A DNA stretch of 64,000 nt from NCBI GenBank assembly GCA_026874595.1, contig CM049313.1, forward strand, positions 13,327,508-13,391,507, in the 5' to 3' direction. Under the pieces are notes generated by a model that was not told the origin of the DNA, made no database searches, and saw only the letters and a list, made by a program, of their open reading frames with translations. Of this stretch, positions 1 to 12,094 are shown one piece after another. Every line of letters starts with the position of its first letter. Positions within the stretch are counted from its first letter, which is position 1. This DNA is from Sipunculus nudus (taxonomy: Eukaryota; Annelida; Sipuncula; Golfingiida; Sipunculidae). Made by a program: the position numbers and the translations under genes.

Positions 1-410
1 AACACAGTGAATTGAGTGTCTGAGGAAAATGCAGGAACTATTCCAACAGCTTGCTTGAAACCTGTCAGTCTCAAAAGGAACACCACAAAGGGCAAATATA
101 AGATCAAAGTATATAGCAAAAATCAAGGAAATACATGCAAGAATTATTGAGAAACAGGTGCTTCTTTATGAATTTTTATTCAATACAAGCCAACTGTACT
201 GCACTTTTATAAATGATGGTAATATTTATTCAGAAATATTTGACCCAATCCTTTACAAGATTACATAAATATACATCCAACTGCATTCACTTTAACTGTT
301 CTTGAGATAATATGATCAAAAGGAATTAAAAGATGGTTGCCTGGTGGCCATATTGGACTTCTGACAAGTCTGAAATCAGACAACAAACATTCTCTAAATC
401 GGACCAAACA
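1..410. other. AT-rich stretch, no gene seen
   Basis: No open frame or splice-bounded coding segment is visible. Around 330-400 there is a faint echo of the following repeat (a 'ggccatattggacttctgacaag' type phrase), so this may be the decayed upstream part of the element that starts near 411. Confidence 0.5.
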
Positions 411-603
411 TTAAAGAAAAATTACTGAAACTGCCCTGAAGAAAGAATTTCTAAGGTGGCTAACTGGCAGACATAATGGATTTCTGACAAGTATGACATT
501 TGATATCCCACATTCTCCAATAAGAGACCAAACTTGGGGCAAATTATCCAGTAATAAATGCCAAAAATAATTCAAAAGGCATGTCCAGGCCCTCATATAA
601 GAT

Positions 604-696
604 TTATAGATATGCAATTGTAAAAAGTGTAAATCCAATATTTTTATTATCACTCTGCTTTTCAATGGGGTCAGCAGGGTAGGTAAACTGCCAAAC
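604..696 (-). pseudogene. Exon-like open segment inside the repeat, unidentified
   Basis: On the minus strand a strong polypyrimidine tract and AG acceptor (697-698) precede a 31-codon frame ending in TAA at 604-606. It starts VWQFTYPADPIEKQSDNKN. The duplicate at 42840 and downward keeps the acceptor and the peptide up to SDNKK, then shifts frame by a one-base insertion. This could be a terminal exon captured by the element or chance. I do not recognise the peptide. Confidence 0.2.
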
Positions 697-1129
697 CTGA
701 AAGAAAAGAAATGCAGAAAGCATGACGAAGAGTCTTGAAATAAAACAAAAAGCCATCCTAAATCAAGGTACACATCCACATATTATGAGAACAAACACTT
801 GCTTTTATATGTGGTGATATATATTAAAATATTCAGATATCTAGGAAACTAAGTTTATTGCTAGGATTCCATAAAATATACTGCAAAATGTTCCCATCAT
901 CTTATAAATCAGTAGCTAAACCTTAGTACTATACTCTCATAGTCTTAATGCCTGGCTGAAGCATTCTGACAACAGTGTTTTTGTTATGAGGTAACGAGGT
1001 ACTTATCACTGAGCCTTATCACTTAATAGGCTGATACAAAAGGGAGTCAGTGTCACTCACAATTACAGCCACACAGGGAGATGTAACAGCTGGAGTGGGA
1101 TGGTTATATATACAAGAAAAATAGAGATG

Positions 1130-2000
1130 GTCTATAAAATAAGTAATTGTGAACATCCCTGACCTATGACCTTGGCCTTTTGCCCATGTATCAACTTGAT
1201 TCTTTCTAAATGATGGGTAACTACTGACCACTTAAATCTGGTGTAATTACTTGGCAACCAATGGGTGAATAACTCTGACCTGCAACCTTTAACCTGCTGA
1301 CCAGCTGACCCCAAAATCAATAAGTTATTTATTCAAGCAAAAAGACCCATAAATATGAAGTTTGAGTCAAACTGAGTGATGCATAGATGTGGCATATGTG
1401 AAAGACTGAAGGTTTGGGTTGAACAGTTACATTTGAAATATGCTCACAAGCATTTAGAACAATTAAATATTGTGACCTTGACCTTTGACTTTTTGACCTA
1501 AACATCAATAGGCTTCTTCCCTTATTGGTAGGTAAGCCATATATGACAGATGGAAGGTACAGATTGAAAAGTTTGCCTGAAAATGACTCCACGCAAGAAG
1601 TGGGTGCTGTGAACTTGACCTTTGACCTCAAAATCAACAGGTCTTTTCCCCTGTTGGCAGAGAAGCGATATCAGTGCTGGAAGGTTTGGAATGAAAAGTC
1701 TAGCTTGAAATGTGTCCACTACCTTTTCAAAGAAGTGGATCCTGTGACCCTGACCTTTGACCTCGTGACCTCAAAATCTATAGGATTCTTCTCCAACTTA
1801 GTAGGTGAGCTATATGTGAAAGATCAAAGAATTGGGATGAAAGGGTTGGCTTAAAATGCATCCACAGGCTTTTCAAAGAAGAGGCTCCTGTGACCTTGAC
1901 CTTTGACCTTTTGACCTAAAAAAAATTATGGTTCTTCCCCTGTTGGTAGATGAGCTGTATGTGAAAGATGGAAGGTTTGGGATGAAAATTTTGTCTCAAA
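1130..2000 (+). repeat. Tandem core of ~140 bp with TGACCTTTGACC motifs
   Basis: About six diverged units recur at roughly 135-148 bp, each with phrases such as 'ggtaggtgagctatatgtgaa' and 'tgaccttgacctttgacct'. The 12-mer TGACCTTTGACC is perfect at 1616, 1751 and 1897 and one base off at 1479. It equals a direct repeat of the nuclear-receptor half site AGGTCA with one spacer base (DR1) read on the other strand. Confidence 0.7.
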
Positions 2001-2249
2001 GAGTTATTTCTGGGGGGTGCAAACACACCCCATAACTTCGAGAATATAGGTCGCAGTGACCTAATTTCAGGTTTGCAAGGAGATCTTTTTATAACCTCTA
2101 AGACTGCATAGGGTTCATGGCCCTAGCCCCTACAGTTACGATTTGTGCCGGACGGACAGACAGACGGAAGGACGCCGGACAAAGACCCATCGCTATAGCC
2201 CAGCATGACTGAAAGTCAGCTGAGCTAAAAAATTATTAAACATTAAAAT

Positions 2250-3235
2250 TGTAAGAGAAAAAGGCTCCCTGTGGTATGGTATTAACTGCAGACAGCCTGA
2301 TCAAGCTCAACTCAGTGGAGAGAGCTGCACTGAATGACCTACAGTCAACAAAGTGGACTGCTTGACAATGTACGGGAATACAACAAGAGCCTCCAAAAAA
2401 AATTCATTTATTAGCCTAATTTTGCAGCTTTTATTTTCAAATTTCAGATTTTAACAGATTAAATCCTTATGTGCACATGCTGTGAAAATTAAATCCACAG
2501 TACTTACAGGAAAAGAACGTGCCGATGCCAAAGTTGGGCAAAATTTAAGGTACCAATTTTTATTTTTGCTAATATTTTAAAAAATTTAAAAGATTTTGAT
2601 CTACTTTTGGGTATACAATTTAATTTTGATAAGTTAAAGTTATATTACTGGAAAAAAGTCCTTAGCTTTAACATGTTTTGTGTTAAGCGATCAAATATCT
2701 TTTCTGATTTTTTACAAAATGCATTATGTTTGAGCCCATAACTTTTTTAAATTATATAATACAGACCTTATTTCTGGCAAGTATATAGGAAATATATAGA
2801 GGAATATTTATGGTAAATATGAGAAAAAGAAGATGAGTGGTTTTGATATTAGGCAGCCCTGAAGTGTGAAAATATGTTTTCAATAAAAATTGAGGTTTTT
2901 CCTTAATTTCTCAAAGGAACAAAGTCCCAAAGACCCAGTTTTCAGCTTGGTAGGAGATCTTTGGGACATCAAACATTATGCCAACATTATGCTAATTTTT
3001 GGTATACAATTGAATTTTGAATAATTAAAGTTGTATTACTGAAAAAAAAGTCCCTACCTTTAACACTTTTGGTCTTAAGTGACCAAATATCTTTCCTGAT
3101 TTTTTTACAAAGTCCATTATGTTTAAAATTAAACAAGGCCTACAGGCCTAATGCGAACCTGTGCAAAGTTTGGGAGTACGAATGGAGGTTTATTTTTAAA
3201 TTTTAATATTGATCCTCTTAAGTCCTGCATATCTA
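2250..3235 (+). repeat. Fragment of the ~650-bp core of the 2.6-kb element family
   Basis: The stretch shares long phrases ('gggcaaaatttaaggtacc', 'gggcccataactttttta') with cores at 6620-7130, 8060-9320, 32040-33330 and 37810-39000. Neither element end is present, so it is a truncated or dead copy. No coding sequence is visible. Confidence 0.6.
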
Positions 3236-3239
3236 CCTT

Positions 3240-4870
3240 AGTCATTATTATTATAGCAAAATGGACATTTCAGACCTGCAAGTTTCAGACTAGGACATTT
3301 TAAAACTAGAATATGGGTAGTCAACAAGTGACTATGTGTATCCACAGAAATCAGAGTGGGACGAGTGAAGTGGATTAAGTGGCAAGGGGAATAGAGTGAG
3401 GTGTGTTGCATATGAGCATGGATGTCTGCAGTGTAAACGTGAATGTAGGTGGTGCCATCTGTCATAAAATTGAGGAAATAGTCCAATATATATAAACCTG
3501 CAAAATTTCAGGTGGATAAGTCAAACCACTGCTGATATAGGAGTGATTTTATCCCAAGGCAGACGAACAGAGGGACCCTGTGCATTAATGGTTGCAGGTG
3601 GCATCACCAGTTTTGCCTATGATGAAGAGCTATGTGAGATCTATACACAAGCAAAATTTTGGCCCAATCCGTCAAACGGTTCCCGAGATATGAGCTTGGA
3701 TGTCTGCAGAGTAAACCTGAATGTAGGTGGCGCCACCTGTCATAAAATCAAGAGAGCTGTCCAGGATGTATAAACCTGCAAAATTTCAGGTGGAAAAGTC
3801 AAACCACTGCTGCGATATGAGTGATTTTATCCCAAGGCTGATGAACAGATGGATGCTGTGCATAAATGGTTGCAGGTGGCACCACCACTTTTGCCTATGA
3901 TGAAGTCAGAAGAGCTATGTGAGATCAATACACATACAAAATATTGGCCCAATTGGTCAAACGTTTCCCGAGATATGAGCTTGGATGTCTGCAGAGTAAA
4001 CATGAATGCAGGTGGTGCCACCAGTCATAAAATCGAAATAGCTGTCCAGGATGTATAAACCTGCAAAATTTAAGGTGGATAAGTCAAACCACTTCTGAGA
4101 TAGGAGTGATTTGATCCCAAGGCATATGAACAGATGGACCCTATGCATAAATGGTTGCAGGTGGCGTCACCACTTTTGCCTATGATGAAGAGCTATGTGA
4201 GATCTATACATGTGCAAAATTTTGGCCCAATCGGTCAAACGTTTCCCGAGATATGAGCTTGGATGTCTGCAGAGTAAACGTGAATGTAGGTGGCGCCACT
4301 TGTCATAAAATCGAGATAGCTGTCCAGGATGTATAAACCTGCAAAATTTCAGGTGGATAAGTCAAACCACTTCTGAAATATGAGTGATTTTATCCCAAGG
4401 CAGATGAACAGATGGACGCTGTGCATAAGTGGTTGAAGGTGGCGCCACCACTTTTGCCTATGATGAAGAGCTATGCAAGATCTATACACATGCAAAATTT
4501 TGGCCCAATCGGTAAAACAATTCCTGAGATAAGAGCTTGGATGTCTGCATAGTAAACGTGAATGTAGGTGGCGCCACCTGTCATAAAATCAAGAGAGCTG
4601 TCCAGAATGTATAAACCTGCAAAATTTCAGGTGGATAAGTCAAACAACTGCTGAGATATGAGTGATTTTATCCAAAGGCAGATGAACAGGTGGACGCTGT
4701 GCAAAAATGGTTGTAGGTGGAGCCACCATTTTTAGTGCATGTTATAAAGCTATCAAAGGGCTACATTTGTGCAAAATTTTTAGCCTGTTTGGTCTAACTG
4801 TTCCAGAGATATGTGGTTTTATGTGTGGATGCACAAATGGACGCTGGGCAGAGAGGAAAGGTCAGAGGTC
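3240..4870 (+). repeat. Dimeric tandem repeat, ~279 bp (131 + 148 bp halves)
   Basis: The palindrome GGTGGCGCCACC or a one- to two-base variant recurs near 3450, 3597, 3726, 3875, 4011, 4161, 4290, 4438, 4567 and 4715. Intervals alternate around 148 and 131 bp, so the repeat is a dimer present about five times. Half-units share 'cctgcaaaatttcaggtgg' or 'gatatgagcttggatgtctg'. Short open frames here recur with the monomer and do not look like genes. The array ends about 5 bp before the 5' signature of the next element. Confidence 0.8.
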
Positions 4871-4875
4871 AACCA

Positions 4876-5370
4876 ACAAGTGACCCATGGGTCATGACGC
4901 TCAGCTGACTGGGAAGAGATTCACCAAAGGAAATTTTATTATCTGAATGGTAGTATATACCCATTCAACTGAAGCATCAAACAGATAAACCAACAGGCCA
5001 AGATTGTGACTGTATTTATACATCTCAAAAATAGAGAAAAAATGCATAAACTTTAAAAAAATTACAGGTGGTTCCACCAGTCTGCAGAAACTAATAAAAA
5101 CACTTAATGGTCAATATCCATGCAAAGAATCATGATGATCTCCGCATTAGTTGTTCAGATACTTCAGCTTTTGTATCAAATTTTCCATTATTTTGAGGGA
5201 TACTTCGGAGTCCTATAGCTTTAAGGATATGGGTAACAGAGACCTAATTTCAGGTTTCCACAGACACTTTTCATGGGCCTCCTGGCATGACAAGAATGAA
5301 AATTCTAGGTCCTGTTGTTACAATTTGTGCCACGTTAACAGATGACAGCATCCTCAAAGGTCTCAAAAAT
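4876..5370 (+). mobile_element. Left part of a pearl/HINE-like element interrupted by a nested insertion
   Basis: It begins ACAAGTGACCCATGGGTCA followed by TGACGCTCAGCTGAC, the family 5' signature. From about 5035 it enters a ~330-bp unit ('ttacaggtggttccaccagt', 'ggatatgggtaacagagacc'). That unit stops at 'tctcaaaaatagaag' and resumes as further units at 9451. The interrupted element therefore spans 4876-5370 plus 9451-10516. Confidence 0.7.
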
Positions 5371-8300
5371 AGAAGAACAAGGGACCTATGGGTCACGACG
5401 CTCAGCTGTTATATATGATAAAAAAATATTATTTAGAAATGAGGCACATGCTGGTTTTGTGTGGTAATAAATATAAGCTGTATTATGAGTTGTTGTTTAG
5501 CTTATGTATGATTTTGATAGTACCTTTGGAGACAGGGAAGAGGATTGATTTCATTTATTTTATTAACAAATGGAGTACTACTGTCACACAGATTTTGACT
5601 TGGCCATATAACTTATAAGCAGAACATATAATATAAGAGTTTAACTATTTATTAAAAAAATTACAAATATTGTCCCAAATATATAATTTTTATTAAAAAT
5701 AATAAGAGAATCATATGATTTTTTAAAATGAAATATAACTGATATGATTATTAAAATAATATTAAAGAATATATTCATGAATGCATTCATGAATACATTT
5801 TGAAAGTATTTGCACGAGTATTCATATACTTTATTTTTACCTGAATTCCCATTCTTTATGCAAGAAATTTTATAATGGAGTACATAATCATATTCGTATT
5901 TAAATACAATTACAAAGTATTCGCACCATGTCTGGTATTTATTCAGTTTTCACCAAACAAAGATGTTGAGAATCCAGAATATACAAAATTCACACATTTA
6001 ACTAATGATCATAAGTACCTGGTTTTATGGCCTTTATTTATATTAAAAAATAACTGTAAAAAATTCATTTTGGACTAATTTCACATCAATGTACACACTA
6101 GACACAGTAGGAATCTAGATTAATATTATCAACTGCATCTTTGTCTATCATTAATTTCCTTCATATAATCCTTAATGATTAGTAATGAATAATATGATTT
6201 ACTTTTTTATCATTAAAATTGAACTGAAAAGTGCCATAGGTGACTGCATGGTGTTATTTGGAATATGTGACATTCTACCCATCGATACAAGATTCTTATA
6301 TCATCAGTAACTGCAAGTTAATTTCCTGTTATTATAAACTAACAAATTCCTTTTCTATTTTTCTTTAATTTGTTATTAAAAACCAATAAAAATTTATTAA
6401 TTTATTGTTTATTGTTATGTTGTTGGTTAAAACTACTAGATGAGTTGGGTTGGACACCTGGATCAACTGTGGCTGGCCATAAGCTGCCTGGATTCTCGCC
6501 TCAAGCGTGCATAATTTGATGAAAGGTCAACAAGGTCAACAAAGTGGTGACTCAAGAGGGGCTGGAGAGAGCCAAAGTCTGACAGGGTCTCATAAAAAAC
6601 ATTAATAAAAGCTACAATATTTGGCCAATTTCTTTCAGCTTTCTAAACTAAAAATCTGAAATCCTTATGTGTGCATGATATGAAAATTATATCAGCAGTG
6701 CTCACGGGAAACAAACGTGCCATGGTCACAGTTGGGCAAAATTTAAGGTACTAATTTTATATTTATGCTAATAACTAATATTACTGGAAAAAAGGTCCAT
6801 AGCTTTAACGTTTTTTGTGTTAAGTGATCAAATATCTTTCCTGATTTTTAACAAAATGCATCATGTTTGGGCCCATAACTTTTTTAAATTAAATAATACA
6901 GACATAATTTCTGGCATGTATATAGGAACTATATAGATGAATATTAATGGTAAATATGAGGAAAAACAGATAAGTGGTTTGATATTAGGCAGTCCTGAAG
7001 TGTGAAAATAGGTTTTAAATAAAAAAAATGAGGTTTTTCCTTAATTTCTCAAAGGAACGAAGTTGCAAAGACCCAGTTTTTGGCTTGGTAGGAGATCTTG
7101 GGGACATCTAACATTATGCCGAATTTTGGATTCCTAGGTCTGGACTAATACCTTTATTTCACATTCAAGGGAATAATACATTTAAGTTTATATATTATTT
7201 AAGCATATCCACTTTTTCCATTAAAATAGTTTTTATCTGATTAATTTTTTTTATTTACAAGTTTTATAAATTTGTATTAAAAAAAACCACTGAAAATATA
7301 AGTTAAAATATTAGAATTCTTAGTTGCAATCATTATACATCCAGAGTGTAGCTCGTATTGGGTCATATTATGCATACACATATATTTTTATTATTTTTAA
7401 ATCACAAATTTTTAAACTGAATTTAAAAGAAAATAATGCCACAACATGGCATCTGCAAGATTATTCCTTGAATCACTATTTAAAGTTTTGCACATTGGAG
7501 TTTTCAGTACATGCTTAATCTTATTCACCAAAATAAAATAAGATTCTGTAAATTTGGTAAAATAAAAACATCTTTTCAAATAAAGTATACACACTGTTGG
7601 TTGAATGAGGGACAAACAATATCATTATGCTAATTACAATCTAAGCTTTAATTTATTCCTGTAATTAATAGTCAATTTCCCACCTTGTGGAGTTTTTACT
7701 CTTCTCAAGGAAGGAATTACTCATCTGATGAACATCCACACTTTCATTGCAATACACCACTTTGTGGACACAATTAAATGTGCACTTTAATCATTGTAAC
7801 CCTGGTGGTAAATACAAAATCTAAAATGTAGCATAGCCAAGAATAAAATGAAATACAGAAAATTATAACATTCATCTAGTTAATGCATCATCTAGGGGGG
7901 GGGGGGGGTGAGCAGGGCAGAGAAGAAGCCTGCTAGTAGTGGCCCAGCTGAGCCAAGACAAGCTGCCTGGGGTGGGTTACATAATGCAAGTGAAGGCTTT
8001 ACTACTAGGTGGGCTAGATGTAAACAACACTTGACATGGTGTATGAAAACTTGAATAAAAGCTACTCTTTTCAATCAATTCCTTTGAAATTTCAGATTTT
8101 AAAAGATTAAATCCTAATGTTTATATGCTGTGAAAATTAAATCAACAGTGCTTACAGAAAAAAAACATGCCATTGTCAAAGTTGGACAAAATTTAGGGTA
8201 TTGATTTTTTATTTAAGCTAATAACTTGAAAAATTTGCAAAATTCAGATCTAATTTTGGGTAAACAATCGAATCTTGATTAAATAAAGTTATATTCCTGA

Positions 8301-9450
8301 CAAAAAGTCTCCAGCTTCAGCAATTCTCATCTAAGGTGAGTAAATATATTTCTTGGTTTTTAAAAAAGTGCATTATGTTTGGGCCCATAACTTAAAAAAA
8401 ATACACAATACTGACATCATTTCTGGCATGTGCACAGCGAATGTATAGAAAAATATGTATAAATTATATATGATCAAAGTCAGATCAGTGGTTTTGATAT
8501 GAGGCAGTCTTAAAGTGTAACAATGGGTTTTTAATGGAAAAATGAAGTTTTTCATTGATATCTCGAAGGAATTAAGTCCCAGTGACCAAATTCTTGGCAT
8601 GGTAGGGGATTTTGGAGAAATCCAACTGTATGCCAAATTTAAGGAACTTAGAGCTGAAGCTCTGGAGCTGAGCTCTAGCAAACTGCATAACACTAGCAAT
8701 TATGTGACATGGTGCTTGAAAACTTGAATAAAATCTACAGTTTTTGATCAACTGGTTTCAAATTTTTGGTGTTAACAGTTGAAATGCTAACAAAAACATG
8801 CAGTGAAAATTAAATCCACAGCAGTTACAGCAAAAAAACGTGCCATGGTCAAAGTTGGGCAAAATTTAAGGTACCAATTTTTTATTTTTGCTAATATTTT
8901 AAAAAATTTAAAAGATTTTGATCTTATTTTGGGTATACAATTTAATTTTGATTAATAAAAGTAATATTACTGGAAAAAAAGTGCTTAGCTTTAACAAGTT
9001 TTGTGTTAAGTGATAAAATTTCTTTCCTGATTATTTACAAAATGCATTATGTTTGGGCCCATAACTTTTTTAAATTATATAATACAGACCTAATTTCTGG
9101 CATGTACATAGGAATTATATAGAGGATTATTTATAGGAAATATGAGGAAAAACAGATGAGTGGTTTTGATATTAGGCAGTCCTGAAGTGTGAAAATAGGT
9201 TTTTAATAAAAAATTGAGGTTTTTCCTTAATTTCTCAAAGGAATGAAGTCGCAAAGACCCAGTTTTCGGCTTGGTAGGAGATCTTGGGGACATCTAACAT
9301 TATGCTGAATTTTGGATTCCTAGGTCTTACGGTTTCAAAACGTGCCACATCTACGGACGGACGGACGGACAGACGGACGGACAGACGGATGGACGACGGA
9401 CAATGGACCACGACTATAGCTCAGATGACTTATAGTCAGCTGAGCTAAAA
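5371..9450 (+). mobile_element. 2.6-kb-family element, nested insertion
   Basis: The 5' end is AACAAGGGACCTATGGGTCA followed by CGACGCTCAGCTG (from 5376). The 3' end is a GGAC/AGAC microsatellite (9352-9400), then a hairpin AGCTCAG..GACT-TAT-AGTC..CTGAGCT, then AAAAA (to 9450). It matches 30797-33430 and 36464-39098 in order, but is longer because of about 0.9 kb of extra DNA around 7130-8050 (including a G14 run at 7897). The ~650-bp core occurs at least twice. No long frame or splice-bounded coding segment is visible; it looks non-autonomous. Confidence 0.7.
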
Positions 9451-10516
9451 ATGCATCAACTTTAAAAAAATTACAGGTGGTTCCACCAGTCTGCAGAAAC
9501 TAATAAAAACACTTAATGGTCAATATTCATGCACAGAATCATGGTGATCTCTGCATTAGTTTTTCAGATATTTCAGCTTTTGTATCAAATTTTCCATTAT
9601 TCTGAGGAATACTTCGGAGTCCTATAGCTTGAAGGATATGGGTAACAGAGACCCTATTTCACGTTTCCATGGAGATTTTTCATAGGTCTCTCACTGTGTA
9701 AGGAATGAAGTTTCTAGGTCCAGTCTTTACAATTTGTGCCCTGTTGACAGATGTTCACATTTTCAAAGGTCTCAAAAATAGAAAAAACAATTCATAAAAA
9801 ATCAAAAAATACAGGTGGCACCACCAGTCCGCAGACACTGATGAAACATCTTATGATCAAATTGTATGCAAAAAATAATGACCATCAGTGATGTAGTTAA
9901 TGAGAAATTGAAGTTTTTGTATGAAATAATTGACTATTCTGGGGGGGGGGGGGGGTACTTTGGGCCCCATTGATCGAAGGATATGGGTAACAGAGACTTA
10001 ATTTCAGGTTACCATGGAGACTTTTCATAGGTCTCTCAGTGTGTCAAGAATTAAGATTCTAGGTCCAGTCATTACGATTTGTCCCCTGTTTACAGATGTT
10101 CACATTTTTAAAAGTCTCAAAAAAAAAAAAAAATGTAAAAAATCGAAAATACAGGTGGCGCCACCAGTCTACAGGAACTGATGAAAATTCTCATGATCAA
10201 TTTGTTTCCAAAAAATCATGACCATCAGTGATGTAGTTAATGAGATATTGAAGTTTTTGTATGAAATTTTTTAATATTCTGGGGGTACTTTGGGGCCCCA
10301 TAGCTCAAAGGATATGGGTAACAGAGACCTAATTTCTGGTTTCCAAGGAGATTTTTCATGGACCTCTCAGAATGTAAAGTTACAAGATTCTAGGTCAAGC
10401 GGTTACAATTGTGCCAGGTTAATGGACCGACGGACGGACAGACAGACGGACAGACGGACGACGGACATAGAGTGATCGCTATAGCCCAGATGACTTACAG
10501 TCAGCTGAGCTAAAAA
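9451..10516 (+). mobile_element. Right part of the interrupted element
   Basis: Three units of about 330-370 bp follow one another (9451, about 9781, about 10131). Each contains a version of 'acaggtggcgccaccagt' and 'ggatatgggtaacagagac'; the palindrome GGTGGCGCCACC is perfect at 10154. The end is the shared signature: GGAC/AGAC microsatellite at 10428-10465, CGCTATAGCCCAGATGACTT, AGTCAGCTGAGCT, AAAAA. Poly-G at 9941 and poly-A at 10118 are homopolymer expansions. Confidence 0.7.
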
Positions 10517-11035
10517 TGAGGGTGCAGCAGTTCACATGTGACCGATCATAATTCTGAATTTTAAAAAATTCTGCCCAGTGGTTATGGAGGAGTTCTCTAG
10601 AAACCTATGCGGCAATGGCTGCAGCGTTGGCGTCCAACTGAAAACATAGTATCCGTAAAACTCTGTTTTGGCGGATACAATGATTGTAGCTGGCACCACC
10701 AGTCTTATATACAACGAAGAGATATATAAATATGCCCATTGTCAGTCTGATATGTCAAACCCCTCCTGTGAAATAAGCAGGGACATACTCTGTGCAAAAA
10801 GTATTGTAGGTGGCGCCACCAGTCTTGTACACTATAAAGCTACCCGAAATGTATAAACATGCCCAATTTTAGGCTGATGTATCAAATTCCTCTGTAGAAA
10901 TAAGCAGGCGCATACACTGCAAAAGTCAATGTTGGTGGCACCACCTGTCTTGTAAATGAGAATACCATCAAAGACGCATAGACAGGTCAATCTTCCCCTG
11001 AGTTTGATGCACTGGGCTGACAAGGCTTAGGTGAG
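10517..11035 (+). repeat. Short tandem repeat (~125 bp, three units) with the GGTGGCGCCACC core
   Basis: Versions of the palindrome occur near 10688 (ctggcaccaccag), 10809 (perfect) and 10934 (ggtggcaccacc). Each is followed by 'agtcttgta..' and 'ataaacatgccca..' phrases. It is related to the 3.2-4.9 kb satellite in style but differs in sequence outside the core. Confidence 0.6.
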
Positions 11036-11039
11036 TAAG

Positions 11040-11330
11040 GCAGTTGCCCCCGAGTGACCTGTGACAAGTTGCAGCCTCAAGCTACTGCACTGAGTGAACT
11101 CTTGACCTGTACCTGGCTAGACTGAGTGAACTTTTGACCTGTTGCATAATCTGACACAGTTGGCAGTCTGCCAAAGCTATAAATAGATTCAGGCTGAACT
11201 TGGGTGCCAAATATGATGCAGTGAGCAGTCTGCCTAAGCTATAAATAGAATGCAGCTACTGCACTGAGTGAACTCTTGACCTATACCTGGCTGCACTTCT
11301 TCCAATCCTGGCACTGTGCCAAAACTATTT
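11040..11330 (+). repeat. Small local duplications
   Basis: The phrase 'gcactgagtgaactcttgac' occurs at about 11086 and 11260 (174 bp apart). 'gcagtctgcc.aagctataaatag' occurs at about 11162 and 11225. No gene is seen here or in the remaining stretch to 11684. Confidence 0.5.
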
Positions 11331-11684
11331 ATAGAACTGACATCATCTTGGCTGATGGCCAACATCAAGGCACGGGCAATCTGCCAATGGTAAACCAAGT
11401 GCTGCCATCTGTACACAAAAGTGGTCCCTACTTGAAATAACTTTGAAATTAATTTTCCCAATACAAAATGCTTTTCAGCTGACTTTTTATAAAAAAATAA
11501 ATCAGGAATATATGTAAAATTATTATGGATGCATACTGAATGCAAAATTAAAATACAGATATATCTCACTGATGGGATACCAATAATTTATAATCCACAT
11601 ACAGTTGTCTTTATATAGCCACAGGGAGCTGAACATTCATGATTGTAACATTGCCTGGTATGATGAATAATTAAAATCATAAAT

Positions 11685-11886
11685 CCCCCCCATTCCCTCC
11701 CTGTGAATGGTGGTTTTGTTAGTAAACTGTTGTGAGCTTTTCTGTATTAATGAGAATTTTCTCTGTTAAAGTTTATACGCCAGAGTAAGCCAACCGAAAA
11801 TTTTCCCTTATTGGGCCTATTATCGCCCATCCCGCCTCGTTCCCGTGTATCTAGGTCACACTTCCGTTACCCATAATCACATTTTC
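11685..11886 (-). repeat. DIRS 3' inverted terminal repeat with 45-bp extension
   Basis: The body at 11730-11886 matches the reverse complement of 15383-15540 almost perfectly (one base shorter; scattered c/t, g/a differences near 11820-11827). The outer 45 bp (11685-11729, starting with seven C) is unique to this end and recurs inverted in the internal complementary region. Confidence 0.9.
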
Positions 11887-11925
11887 GAAGGCGTAAGGAA
11901 GAGGACTGGGAGGGAGCGATGTTTG

Positions 11926-12037
11926 TAATACAGAAAAGCTCACAACAGTTTACTAACAAAACCACCATTCACAGGGAGGGAATGGGGGGGTTTTATTACG
12001 TAAACATAATTGTGAGCTGTTTCTGTATTAATGAGAA
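11926..12037 (-). repeat. DIRS internal complementary region
   Basis: Positions 11926-11990 are the perfect reverse complement of 11685-11749 (65 bp, the element's 3' terminus). Positions 11990-12037 are the perfect reverse complement of 15513-15560 (48 bp, the 5' terminus). The two arms meet at or within one G at 11990, i.e. the sequence of a joined circle. The 39 bp from 11887 to 11925 separate it from the 3' terminal repeat. Confidence 0.9.
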
Positions 12038-12094
12038 AAAAACAGACATGCCTTGGGGAGGGAGCACCTACCTGTAACGCTGGAACGAGGAATC

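Larger units (their letters stand above)
411..2230 (+). mobile_element. Pearl/HINE-like element, copy A (5' end not defined)
   Basis: This 1.8-kb segment is repeated in the same orientation and order at 42552-44367 with small differences. Its right end has the family signature: a GGAC/AGAC-type microsatellite near 2150-2180, then CGCTATAGCCCAGCATGAC, then a near-palindromic GACTGAAAGTCAGCTGAGCT followed by AAAAA. The body contains a tandem core of about 140 bp. The 5' signature of sister elements (GACCCATGGGTC) is missing, so this is a truncated or internally started copy. Assignment to the bivalve pearl/HINE class is by structure only; no Rep/Helicase coding sequence is present. Confidence 0.65.

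Noticed and set aside
3543-4336. Repeated short frames (..CEIYT.AKFWPN..) at 3.5-4.3 kb
   Set aside because: They repeat with the 279-bp satellite unit; no start context or conservation argues for translation.
11685-11990. A separate 306-bp MITE with 65-bp terminal inverted repeats next to a 3.57-kb element
   Set aside because: The internal part equals the large element's terminal repeat, and the junction equals the joined ends, so a single DIRS element with an internal complementary region explains everything.
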